Program-made: the position numbers and the translations under genes | From: Ministeria vibrans ATCC 50519 | Taxonomy: Eukaryota > Opisthokonta > Filasterea | Assembly: GCA_943704425.1 (NCBI GenBank) | Contig: CALSCP010001345.1 | Location: forward strand, 11,160-36,383 | Direction: 5' to 3' | Length of the DNA stretch: 25,224 nt | Shown: piece after piece, positions 1 to 9,000 of the stretch | How positions within the stretch are numbered: position 1 is the stretch's first letter | Layout: each line of letters begins with the position of its first letter | Notes under the pieces: generated by a model | What the model was told of the DNA's origin: nothing | Seen by the model: only the letters and a program-made list of their open reading frames with translations | The model's database searches: none

Positions 1-102
1 GTTGGGAATGCCACGGAAGGGTCCAGATACGCACCTGTGCGTCCCTGTAGTGCCACCATCCCATTTCTATCTTATAACTGATGCTCGTTCTGTCTCGTTC
101 AG

Positions 103-761
103 GCAAGGAAACCTTCCACATGCGTATCCGCGTCCACCCGTACCACGTGCTCCGCATCAACAAAATGCTGTCGTGTGCCGGTGCCGATCGTCTGCAGACC
201 GGCATGCGTGGCGCCTACGGTTAGTTGTACAAGAGTTGAATGTGGCGCATAGCGAGTGTTGTATGTATACATCTTGCGTGTCTGTCAACGGTGTACTGTC
301 GTTGTCGATGACTGATGCGTTCGACGCCAATGTTTGCTGGTGGTGTTTCTTTGGTCGTCGTCGTCGTCGTCGTGGCTGACACCGCTTCTCCGTGTTGTCG
401 TTTCTTTTGTGTGTGTGTGTGTGTTTGTGTGTTGACTTTTTTGTTTTGTTTCTCAGGCAAGCCTCAGGGAACTGCGGCCCGTGTCAACATTGGACAGGTC
501 CTCATTTCGATCCGCTGCAAGGAACAGCACGTGAGCACGGTCATTGAGGCCCTGCGTCGTGCCAAGTTCAAGTTCCCTGGCCGCCAGAAGATTGTTATCT
601 CGCAGAAGTGGGGCTTCACTCCCTTCAAGCGCGAGGAGTACGCGGAGCTCCGCTCGCGTGGACTCGTCTACAGCGCCGGCAGCCACGCCAAGTTTGTTAA
701 CGGCAAGGGCCCCCTCAAGGCCTGGAAGCGTCGCGTTGATGTTTCTTGCCTCCGCGAGTAA
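103..761 (+). CDS. RPL10: 60S ribosomal protein L10 (uL16), 3' part
   Basis: Two exons, 103-219 and 457-761, joined in phase 1 across an intron at 220-456. The first exon follows a ttcag acceptor and encodes the uL16 core, including [20 protein letters not shown]. The second begins [15 protein letters not shown], contains [15 protein letters not shown] and KKWGFT-like [12 protein letters not shown], and ends in TAA at 759-761. About 140 residues are visible; the family is usually about 214, so the N-terminal third lies left of the window. uL16 is a universal large-subunit protein near the peptidyl-transferase centre and P site, and joins the 60S subunit late in the cytoplasm. The C-terminal end differs somewhat from animal proteins but is intact. 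The family call is very secure; the 5' exons cannot be seen. Confidence 0.95.
220..456 (+). other. RPL10 intron with TG and GTC simple repeats
   Basis: This 237-nt intron runs from gttagt to tttctcag. It contains a short (GTC)n run at about 355-373 and a (TG)n run at about 409-432 ahead of the pyrimidine-rich acceptor. Ribosomal-protein introns often host snoRNAs. A weak C-box-like gatga (about 308) and a CTGA (about 376) are present but not convincing. Confidence 0.7.
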
Positions 762-1390
762 AAGAAATCATGTTTTTTTTTCTTTTCTTGGAAGGATTGG
801 AAATTGTCGTTCACAATGTGTGTATTCCAAAAGAGTTATAGCTTTGTTGATCTCTAGTCTCTACCAGCAGTATGTGACGCACTAGCATTTCCTCGGGTTC
901 TTCTGAGTGGTGCTTACATGATTCAAGACGAAACTTATTTCTTCGTCACTTTTAAAATTAAATATCTTCTTCTTTCATTATTTTATTTCATTAATTATTA
1001 GTGCTGGCAAGATGAGGGATTCGTGCTTTGGAAACCGAACGTGTTCTCGGCTGATGGGAAACGAACTCTTTCTCAAGTAACTCAGCGAAATGTGTTTTGT
1101 GTTGTCCTTCGTCGTCATCATCTGGCGAAAATGACGCCCGTCACCTCTGCCTCGCCCGTGTTGACGGGCTCGCTTGCCTGACTTGCACTGTTTCGAGGAC
1201 TGTGTGTCCTTTTGAGCGTCACTGCGACCCGTTTCTTTTTTTCTTCTGCTTGCCCCTTTCGCCGTGGCGTTTTCCGCTTCTATCTGCATGGTAGTGTAGT
1301 GGTGTGCATGGCAATGTGTGTTTGCAGCAGAGTGCAGCCGACTGCAGCGTATGAACTTGTCTATTTACGTGTTTTGTGTGTTCACGATAG
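762..1390. other. Spacer between RPL10 and the NOX-like exons
   Basis: This holds the RPL10 3' UTR and an AT-rich stretch (about 940-1000) without a clear AATAAA. A more balanced region from 1000 to 1390 should contain the promoter and first exon of the NOX-like gene. I could not fix that exon. An ATG at 1309 is in frame with the exon at 1391 and would make it continuous, but the text before 1391 (tgtgttcacgatag) also looks like a splice acceptor. Confidence 0.4.
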
Positions 1391-2028
1391 GACCGTCTTC
1401 TTCATCATCTGGTCCATCATCTGTCTGGCACTCTTTGTCAACACCTTTGTCAAGTTTAACAGTGGGGCGGTAAGTTGATGGACTTTGTGACTTACGATTC
1501 GCTCTTTCCTCTCTCGTTCTATTTTCTTATCTTTCTCTATCACTTCTCACTGTGCAACTCTCTCTCTCTCACTTACTCACCCTCTATTTCTCTGTCTATA
1601 AGTGTTTTTCTCTCACACTCACTCTCTGTCACTTTGTTTATTTCTCTCTCACTTACTCACCCTTTATTTTCTCTCTGTGTATAAGTGTTTTTCTCTCTCT
1701 CACTCTCTGTCACTTTCTCTCTTTCTCTTACTCACCCTTTATTTTCTCTGTATGTCACTGTGTTTCTCTCTCTTTCTCACTCTCTGTCACTTTCTCTCAC
1801 TTACTCACCCTCTATTTTTTTCTGTGTGTCACTGTGTTTCTCTCTCTCACTCACTCTCTATCACTTTGTTTCTTTACCCTCACTTTTATTACTTCTTTTT
1901 GATATTAATTTGTTCTTTTTGCTATTCAGAATTACCAAGTCCCACGTGAAGTACTCTCTGTTTCACTGCCAATGGCTCGTGGTGCTGCTGCCGTCATCAA
2001 TTTTTCCTCCGTGATTATCCTACTGACG
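1391..2028 (+). CDS. NADPH oxidase / DUOX-like N-terminal exons (fragment)
   Basis: Two exons, 1391-1469 and 1930-2028, joined in phase 0 across a 460-nt repeat-rich intron (gtaagt to ttcag). They encode a membrane segment (TVFFIIWSIICLALFVNTFV), a short loop, and then LPMARGAAAVINFSSVIILL. This resembles the first two membrane helices of NOX/DUOX flavocytochromes, where an ARGxAA...NF...ILL pattern precedes the first haem-binding helices. NOX enzymes move electrons from NADPH across a membrane to oxygen. No haem-ligand histidines, FAD or NADPH domains follow. The frame reaches TGA at 2041-2043, unless gtacta at 2029 is a donor, and a poly(T) tract begins at once. It is therefore a truncated gene, a pseudogene fragment or an assembly break. 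The start is uncertain (1309 is possible). The family call rests on remembered motifs only. Confidence 0.5.
1555..1885. repeat. CT-rich minisatellite within NOX-like intron
   Basis: About four imperfect copies of a 70-80-nt unit containing cttactcaccct, ttttctct, a gtgt/gtataagtg element and cactctctgtcac. The cttactcaccc motif recurs near 1571, 1652, 1729 and 1801. The tract reads open as Ser/Leu/Phe-rich peptide in several frames, which comes from its composition and is not coding evidence. Confidence 0.75.
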
Positions 2029-2041
2029 GTACTACCATACT

Positions 2042-2044
<3 letters not shown>

Positions 2045-2099
<55 letters not shown>
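2045..2099. repeat. Poly(T) tract of about 55 nt
   Basis: Nearly pure T with a single C near 2081. It lies just after the last recognisable NOX-like codons. It may be an intronic homopolymer, the 3' poly(A) tail of a minus-strand retroposed sequence (2100-2370), or a place where the assembly joined unrelated sequence. Confidence 0.9.
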
Positions 2100-2709
2100 G
2101 TCTCTCTCTCTTTCACTTTCGCTCTCCCTCGCCTCTTTACGTTGGTTGCGCTCTTGGCACGTTTGACCCTGGTTCATACTTTACTATCGTCCCTGGCAAT
2201 AAAGCATCGCAGCGCGGGTGGCATACTCTCCAACGCCCACTCCGCACCAAGGCAGTGGGAGGGGCGCCGGGGCCATTCCGCGCTGCTGCAGCAGGGGTGA
2301 CCCAGCCCCTGCTACAGCGAGTGGCGGAACCCGCGCTGTTAGTGCGTAGGAAATCAAGGACAGGAAAGTGAGTGATTTATTTTTCATTTTTCACAAACAA
2401 CAAGATCAATCATAACAACGTAATGATTCGTCATCAAAACAACAATTTTCATCAACTCCACTTTCTTATCGCTGACCAATGAGGAGCCCACAACGGAGTC
2501 TCTCGATGTGCGGACATTTCCATGCCTCCCTGTGACAGACTCGGTCTCTCTGACACTCTCTGTGTCTCCCGACTCGCGTCTCTCACTCAGACTGACAGTG
2601 AAAATTGCAGTTTTGGTTGTTTTGTTTTGTTTCGTCTCTCTCTATCTCTCTCTCTCTCCAACAAAATGCCCTTTCCCACTTTGGCATCTCATGGGTTGCA
2701 ACAAGGTCG
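2100..2709. other. Spacer between NOX-like fragment and nuclease gene
   Basis: Apart from the palindrome, this stretch has an AATAAA at about 2199-2204 on the plus strand, AT-rich sequence at 2370-2470, and CT-rich simple sequence at about 2545-2660. No continuation of the NOX-like gene is recognisable on the plus strand. It should also hold the 3' UTR of the minus-strand nuclease gene. Confidence 0.5.
2207..2340. other. GC-rich nested palindrome, possible structured RNA or retroposon core
   Basis: The outer arms CAGCGCGGGT (about 2208-2217) and ACCCGCGCTG (about 2330-2339) are perfect reverse complements over 10 nt. Inside are two further hairpins: CCCACT/AGTGGG near 2239-2263, and a long one with TTCCGC/GCGGAA (near 2276-2330) enclosing GCTGCAGCAGGGG/CCCCTGCTACAGC with a tgacccag loop. 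Together they form a three-way-junction shape of about 130 nt. The region is strikingly GC-rich within an AT-rich spacer. Several frames on both strands are open, so a coding exon (donor-like gtgagt at about 2368) is an alternative. It does not match 5S, tRNA, U1 or SRP RNA as I remember them. Confidence 0.4.
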
Positions 2710-4883
2710 TCAGTCATCGTCCGTTGGCAGCATGTCGAAGATGTTGATGGGCTTCTTGCGCTTGTCTGTGTCTCTCACGGCCTTCTTGGCCTTCCTTGTC
2801 GTTGCACTGCTCGCCTTCTCCTCCTTCTCCTTCTCCTTCTCCTTCTCCTTCTCCTTCTCCCTCTCCTTCTCCTGCTTGCGCTTTTCGTACAGCCCATGCG
2901 CAATCCGCTCTCCACTGAACGTTGACAGCACGGACGAAAAGTCCTCAAAGGGACGTCGAAACACATCGTGAAGCCAATGCACACTGAGCAGCGTCGACAC
3001 CCTGAAGGAAAACATTCATACACCAATCATCAGACACACAACAAACCCCACGTTTCTTCCTCCCTACCACACATCCAACACCCAGAGAGTCCGCGCGAGC
3101 CCTTTGCCGTGCGCCTTCAACTTCCTCACTGGTGGACCACTCGTACTCGTCGCTTCATTTTCATTCTGCTCCAACGTCCACTTGCCAAGCACGTCCAGCT
3201 CATCTTCAGTCAAGCGATGTGTCGCGTGAGCCCTGAGCCAGGCAAACGCAGCGCCCTCGACTGTGCCAATCAGGTTGGTGTCCTCGCTAGCAGCCGCATC
3301 GCCCAATAGACAGCGCACAAACGCACGCTGTCGGTCCCCCCTACTCTCGTCCATCGCCAGCACATCGGCCACAGTCCACTCCACCGCGTCCACCTCACAC
3401 CGCTTGTACACCAGTTGGCCCTTCGCGCATCGCTTCTCACGCACCTCCTTTACATCCTCTCCGCCCAAAAGCACTCCATAAGCCCGATTTCGAATGCGCT
3501 GTGATACTGTCCATGCACACTCCTCCGTTCCCTCCACAGGCCCGACCTGTGTACAACACCCTGCCATCATGTTCAGCTTGCACACATGTCTCTTCTGCCG
3601 CACACTCCACAACTGCAGCTGCCCCAAACTGTATGACTCGTCCATTGTCCCTTCCTTCAGCTCCATCAGCTTCTTGTACCGCACGACATCCTTCGAGGGA
3701 GCATACATCGCAACGCACAACTGAATCACCTCTCTCCTCTCCCCATAAATCTCCTCCACAATCGCTTGCGCCTCCTACAGCACACACATTTGGAGGAAAA
3801 GAAAGAAAGGAAGGGGGAGGGGTGAGAATAAAACCAAAGTATTATCCTGACGACACCGCTGTTGGGGGTACCTCAAAAGTCCTGTTGCGCAGATGTGTCG
3901 TCGCCGCGTCAACGCGAGGACCAAACGATTTCGCAGTGGGTCCCTTCGTCTGCTCTGTAAAGTCGTTCCCAAGCGCACATGCAATGAATGGCATTAAGGA
4001 CTGCGATACATGCCACTTCTTCGCTAAATATCTCGCACTGCAAGGAGAAGGCATGAATGTGAAGAAAGAAAATAAAAAGTAATAATAATTATTATTATTA
4101 TTTTGCTTACGGAAAGAAGTAATTTGCAGTCACATCTTTCCTCTGGCTCGAAACGTCAAATTCATCTAGGAGAGCAAAATCCACGTCGGATATGAGGAAA
4201 TCCGAGTCGTTGGACACGACTATGGCACGCTCGGCGAGCGCAAGCGACGTGACAAGGTCGTCGGCCTCCTCGAGTGCCTTCACCAGACGCACCCCACGAC
4301 TCGCGCACGCCTGAATGAGCACATCGAAACTCGGCGGTGGCAGAATTTTTGTCCCTGTGTCAAACTTGTCTTGGAAAGCCATGGAATCGCCGTCATCTCT
4401 CGCATGCTTGACCATATTGTGAAGAAGAGTGCACCGTGCAGCAAAACGATGTCTCTCCACCTCCTCCTTGGCAGCAGGGGTCGCCCCGTCCAGCACGACA
4501 ATGCAGTCCATGCCAACATGCTGCATGACGGACAGCCAGGTGCCGATCCTCTCGCCTAACTCCGTCATGCTGCCGTGCAATAGCGTCGACAAGGTCATCC
4601 TACACTTACACACACACACACACAAGATACAACATCAACACAAAAGTGGGTAATCGCTCATCCCCTTACTTGTACAGTGCGTACACCAACGCTGATCCAT
4701 CTATTATAACTGGCTGAGTCGTCCCGGTGTCCGTTTTCTTCCATACGCGTCTGCTGCGTCAGTGCAAGACAAAAGTTAAAACGTAAATATAATAATCTTA
4801 TTTTATAATTGCATTGCACACAAAGCGCAATACCTATACTCTCTTTTCGATTTGACATATCCGAGTAAACACGGTATGCCCAT
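2710..4883 (-). CDS. ASTE1: Asteroid (ASTE1)-like XPG/FEN-type nuclease
   Basis: Six exons on the minus strand: 4840-4883, 4670-4753, 4111-4599, 3872-4037, 3068-3774 and 2710-3001, giving 593 residues with phases agreeing at every junction. The N-terminus MGIPCLLGYVKSKR and VIIDGSALVYALYK (Asp33) match the XPG N-domain of the Asteroid family. VVLDG (Asp80), EEADD (153-157) and SNDSDFLI (Asp174, Asp176) follow as the XPG-I acidic cluster, and LMPFIACALGNDF (220-232) begins the helix-turn-helix part. Most acidic metal-binding positions of FEN1-type nucleases are therefore retained. The rest is divergent. The C-terminus has a Lys/Glu repeat (about 538-559) and a basic tail likely to favour the nucleus. 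A structure-specific nuclease role is inferred from the family; the biological role of Asteroid proteins is poorly defined. Confidence 0.85.
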
Positions 4884-5219
4884 GATCAACGAAGGATGGA
4901 ACAAAGATGAATTGTAAAAAAAAATGACGCTTCATTTATTCATCATGATGAGAATGATCGTGTTTCCAGATCAAAGTAAATCTAAAACAATTAGCAACAA
5001 TTGGATAATATTCAAACTAAAAGCAAGCCCCAAGTGAGTAAATGAGTGAGTGGGTGGCACTGGGCGCGTGAGTGAGTGAGCGAGTGAGTTCATCAGTCAG
5101 TCAGTCAGTCAGTCGAGTGAGTGAGCGCCCACCCTCAACACAACTAGCGTAAAAGTTAGAACTATCCATTCTACTCATCTCAGTGCTCCGACGGAATAAG
5201 AAAAAAGGAGATGAAATCA
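4884..5219. other. Spacer upstream of the nuclease gene, with GAGT/CAGT microsatellites
   Basis: AT-rich sequence (4890-5030) likely contains the nuclease promoter. Between about 5034 and 5128 there are (GTGA)n-type runs followed by five copies of CAGT (about 5094-5113). The EMC6 3' UTR must also lie here. I see no gene. Confidence 0.6.
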
Positions 5220-5605
5220 TTAATATACATGTACAAGTCCAGAAAAGAGCGTCCAGAACAACACAAAGGTGCCGAGTCCACCAGAGAGCCCCTCCACAAA
5301 GGGATTCGCTGGCAAAAAGCGACTCCACTCGCGCTCAGCCTACACCACAGTGTGTCAACTCCTCAACATCCAAACCCCCAATTCTCTTCGCCACTACCTT
5401 GACAAAGATCAGAAAGGAACACAACAGATTCAACGCGAAAAACAGCACAAACCCATAGAGACCCTAAGAGAAACAAACGAGTCAGTACATCCCACACGGT
5501 CCTCCGCCGCCGCCGCGTCTCAACCCAGCAAGCACACTGCTGGCCCATCCGCATGCATGCATGTGCGTGTGCAAGCACACCCCCAAATAAACACACACGG
5601 GAGAA

Positions 5606-5659
<54 letters not shown>

Positions 5660-5936
5660 TCGCATCCACCAGCCACAGCGCCCTCCGCTCTCTCCTCTCT
5701 CTCCCTCCCTCCCTCTCCCTCCCCTTCTCTCTCCCGGCTCTTCCTCACCGACAGGTTCAACGTCCCTGCTGCTATTCCAGCCGCAGCACTCGCCAGTGTT
5801 CTTGCTGTGCCTGAGATTTGTCTACAGCCCAAGTCAACGACTCCATCAGATGCAAAATAACAAAGACAATAAAAACTCACCCGTTGGATTGCAAAACCGC
5901 CCCATTCATTCGCTTCGTCCCCGTCCCATCCGACAT
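5220..5936 (-). CDS. EMC6: ER membrane protein complex subunit 6
   Basis: Four short exons: 5881-5936, 5749-5821, 5376-5463 and 5220-5308, encoding 101 residues (human EMC6 has 110). The protein reads SGTARTLASAAAGIAAGTLN, then GLYGFVLFFALNLLCSFLIF, and ends GTFVLFWTLFSGLVHVY. This closely follows the EMC6 pattern of a GLYGF-type first helix pair and an FVLFWT...VHVY C-terminus. EMC6 is a core membrane subunit of the EMC insertase, which places tail-anchored and multi-pass proteins in the ER membrane. Three introns carry usual donors (gtgagt, gtgagg) or near-usual ones. The last donor is gtttgg at 5370-5375, chosen because the nearer gtagtg would break the frame of the C-terminal motif. The start ATG is 115 bp from the divergent UTP10 ATG. 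The C-terminal identity is strong. Confidence 0.9.
5596..5660. repeat. GA microsatellite in EMC6 intron 2
   Basis: Runs of (GA)n interrupted by CA, inside the intron between the exons at 5463 and 5749. Next to it is a CT-rich block (about 5690-5740), so long pseudo-ORFs of Arg/Glu or Ser/Leu appear here. Confidence 0.85.
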
Positions 5937-6051
5937 GACACTGAGAATCTTAGCAAAACAAATTTTTATGATCTCTGCAATATCCCAAAAAAAAATTTAT
6001 TCATGATCATCATATTCTTTTTTCTTTTTTTTCACAGTCACATTGTCACAA
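5937..6051. promoter_or_regulatory. Bidirectional EMC6/UTP10 promoter region
   Basis: Only 115 bp separate the divergent start codons. The stretch is AT-rich, with poly(A) near 5988-5996 and a T-rich run near 6018-6032. No TATA box can be assigned with confidence. Shared regulation of two housekeeping genes is inferred from the geometry alone. Confidence 0.55.
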
Positions 6052-9000
6052 ATGACATCTCTCGCCGCACAACTGCGCTCTGTCGCTGCGGCGTCCTCGG
6101 CACAAGCGTCCGGGATCAAAAACCGTGTGTCGCTCCTGTACACGTCGCGCGAGGCGGCGGACATGAGCCGCGAGACGGTCCACGCGCTCAGCGCAAATGG
6201 CATCCGCGAACTCCTTGCCAGCGAGTAAGTCTACAGTCCGCCTCGTCGCCCTCTCCCTCGCATCTGCCGCCGTGCGCCCCGCTCACCCGCCTCTCCTCTG
6301 CCTCTTCTGTAGCTCCGACGCGTTTGCTCGCTTCGAACGGCCGCTGTTCAGCCGGGCCGCAGCCGATTACGATCGCCTCGTGCACACCGCCGACGAAAAC
6401 GCCGCGCTGAACGCCACAATCAACGCCTTCCTCTGCGCCCTCTCGCCCCGGCTGCTCACCAAGGCCGCACACAAGTGTCTCGAGTGGCTCCTCCGCCGAT
6501 TCTCCATCCATCTCTTCAACGGCCCCGCACTCCTCCTGGCCGCCCTGCCCTTCCACGATGCGCCTCTCTTCGCCCGCATCCTCGCCCTCGTGCCCCTCGA
6601 CGACACCGCCCTCGTCCGCACCCCGGCCCTCAGCCACTGGACCTTCCTTCGCGACGTCCAGGCGACGGGCGCACCCCTCGAACGCGCTCAGTTGGCCGCA
6701 CAATGCGCACAAGAGCCGCCGCTCCTTGACTTGATCGGGCGACGCGGCGCCACCTCGTCCGTCCGCGCCTTTGTCAACCTCTTTGCCGCAACAGCCACTG
6801 CCACCCTTGATGTGCCGCAAGTTGTTGACGAGTCGCTTGTCCTCGCCCTTCTCCCACACTTGCTGGCGGGCCTGGCCAACACCACCGATTCCGACGGAAA
6901 CTGTCGCGCCGCCGCCCGGCTCGTCGCCTGCGCCCTCGCCGCACGCGTCCAACTCGCCTCAGAGACCGTCGCCAGTCTGTTTCAGGCACTCGTTGCTCCC
7001 GACGCGGCCGCCGACGAACTCGACAGCGTCGTCCTCACCCTCGCCTGCCTCCTCGCCTGCTGTCCAGATCCGCTGACCGCGGCGCCCTCCGCCGTCATTG
7101 AGCGCCTTATTGCCCTTATACACCTCAACGACAACGCAGACGACGCCGACGATGAGAACGACACAGATGCTCATGCGCTCTCAGACGCCATCGCCGCCCT
7201 GCCTGCCTGGGCCCAGCCCAACCTGCTGCTGCAGCCTCTGTGCCACCACGCCACCGCTCTGATTGCCCACACAGACACCGCCGTGTCAGCACGTGCATGC
7301 AACCTCCTTGCTGCCCTTATCACCGTGCCTTCCATTGCTCCATCGCTTCTCGCCCACCTGGCTCAGGCTCTTCTCGCCTGCTCCTCCTCCTCGTCGTCAA
7401 TCGCCGTCGTCACCACCCCCAAGAAGAAGAAGACCAAGAGCACCGCGCACGCGATTCCTTCTCACGTCACACGACTTCTCCGCAAACTCGCTGCGCGCCA
7501 CCCGTCAGCCGTCGACGAGGCGCTCGCAGGTGCACTCGCAACCAACAACAATAGTAGCACTACAAAGGATCTCCTTGCCTTTGCCACCAGCTTCTTTGCG
7601 CACTCCCAACACGCTCCCCTCGAGTCCACAACCGTCGCTCTGGCCCTTGTCAGCCCCAACAGTAGCACTCGCGCCCTTGCCGTTGCCCATCTCATTGAGA
7701 CCCTCTCGTCTCAGACTGCCCAATCAGACGACCAATTTCGTGCCTTTGCGTCCCAGGCACTGCTAGACCGCCTCTGCGACGACAGCCACCGCGTCGTGTC
7801 TACTGTGCTCCAGGGCGGCCCTGTCGTCGCCTCCCTCGTGCCTCTACCTCCTCTTGTGCAAGCCTGCGAGTCACTCTTCCTTCGATTCGCACCGGCCGTC
7901 GCCAAGCGTGCCAAGACTCTTGTGGCCATTGCCTCGTTCCTTCTCGCGCTGCCTCTCGATTCCCATCCTGACCTTCAGGACCGTATCCGTGCGCTCCTCT
8001 GGCCCTGGCTGCTCATCCGCGCCGACTCGGCTGCCTTCAACCGTGCTCTCATTGCCGCGTGTGCCTCCGCCTCCTCCTCCTCAGTGCTCTTCCCGGGTCT
8101 TCCCACCGATACGGAGTCCCTCGACAACGCAACTCTCGTTGCTTCACTCTCGCTTGTGTCCCTTCCCTCCGCCCCATTGGCCAACACGGACACACTCCAC
8201 CTCTCGGAGCTTCTCTCGACCCTTGTACTCGCGCACCACGCTCGCTCCGAGACAGACCTCGAGCGACTTATTGCGCTGTGTACCGACCAGCTCAAGAACG
8301 ATCCGCTTTCGCTGCGTGACGCGAGCAATGCCAGCGAATGGTGTACTCACACCAGCGCACAGCCCGTTTCTCCTGCACTCTGGTCCGCCATTGCCAAACT
8401 TATGCCGGGCAATCGTGCGGGCAAGATGGTCGCTGCCGTCTGCTCGGTTGCCCTTCAGCAGGCTGTGCCGTTGGTCACCTCGCAATCGTCCTTTTCTCAT
8501 CTCAATGCACTTTTTGCTGCGGCATCTCTCCTCCCGCCCGTCTCATTTGCCACCTGTGTTCACACTCTGCTAACTGCTTTGCGTGCCGAACGCTCTGCTG
8601 CCTTCCTTGCCGCCCTCTCGGCCGACGTCTCTCTCTCAACTGTCGCACGCATCCGCGCCCTCCGTGTCCTCGCTCCCTTGGCCGCCGCGCAGCCCGCTCG
8701 CATCGACGGCGCCGCGCTCATTGCCACTCTGGGCGACGCTGTCAGCGAGGTGCGTGTGGCCGCCCTGGCTTGCTGGCGTGCTCTGGCTGCTGCCGGCGAT
8801 ACTGTGCCCCGCGAATCTCTCGCACGCGACGCCATTGTCGACGTGTGCGCCGCCGAGGAGCACCTTCGTGCCGATGCGCACCACATTTACACGCTGGTTG
8901 GTCGACTCATTGCCACCGACCCCTCCTACTTTGCCCGTGTCAGTGCACGCCTCTCGGACGACATTGCATTCCTGGGCGCTCGCATTCCCGTCGCACTTCT

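Noticed and set aside
296-382. Possible C/D snoRNA in the RPL10 intron
   Set aside because: The C-box-like gatga and a CTGA are present, but there is no convincing terminal stem or D'/C' pair, and the sequence runs through a GTC repeat.
1475-2014. Ser/Leu/Phe-rich ORFs
   Set aside because: They arise from the CT-rich minisatellite in an intron, and all three frames look similar.
2207-2340. tRNA, 5S rRNA, U1 or SRP RNA at the GC-rich palindrome
   Set aside because: The stems are real, but none of the conserved sequence blocks of those RNAs is present, so no name was given.
5482-5880. Leu/Ser- or Arg/Glu-rich ORFs in 5363-6410
   Set aside because: Products of the GA/CT microsatellite in EMC6 intron 2. 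Only the short EMC6 exons match a family.
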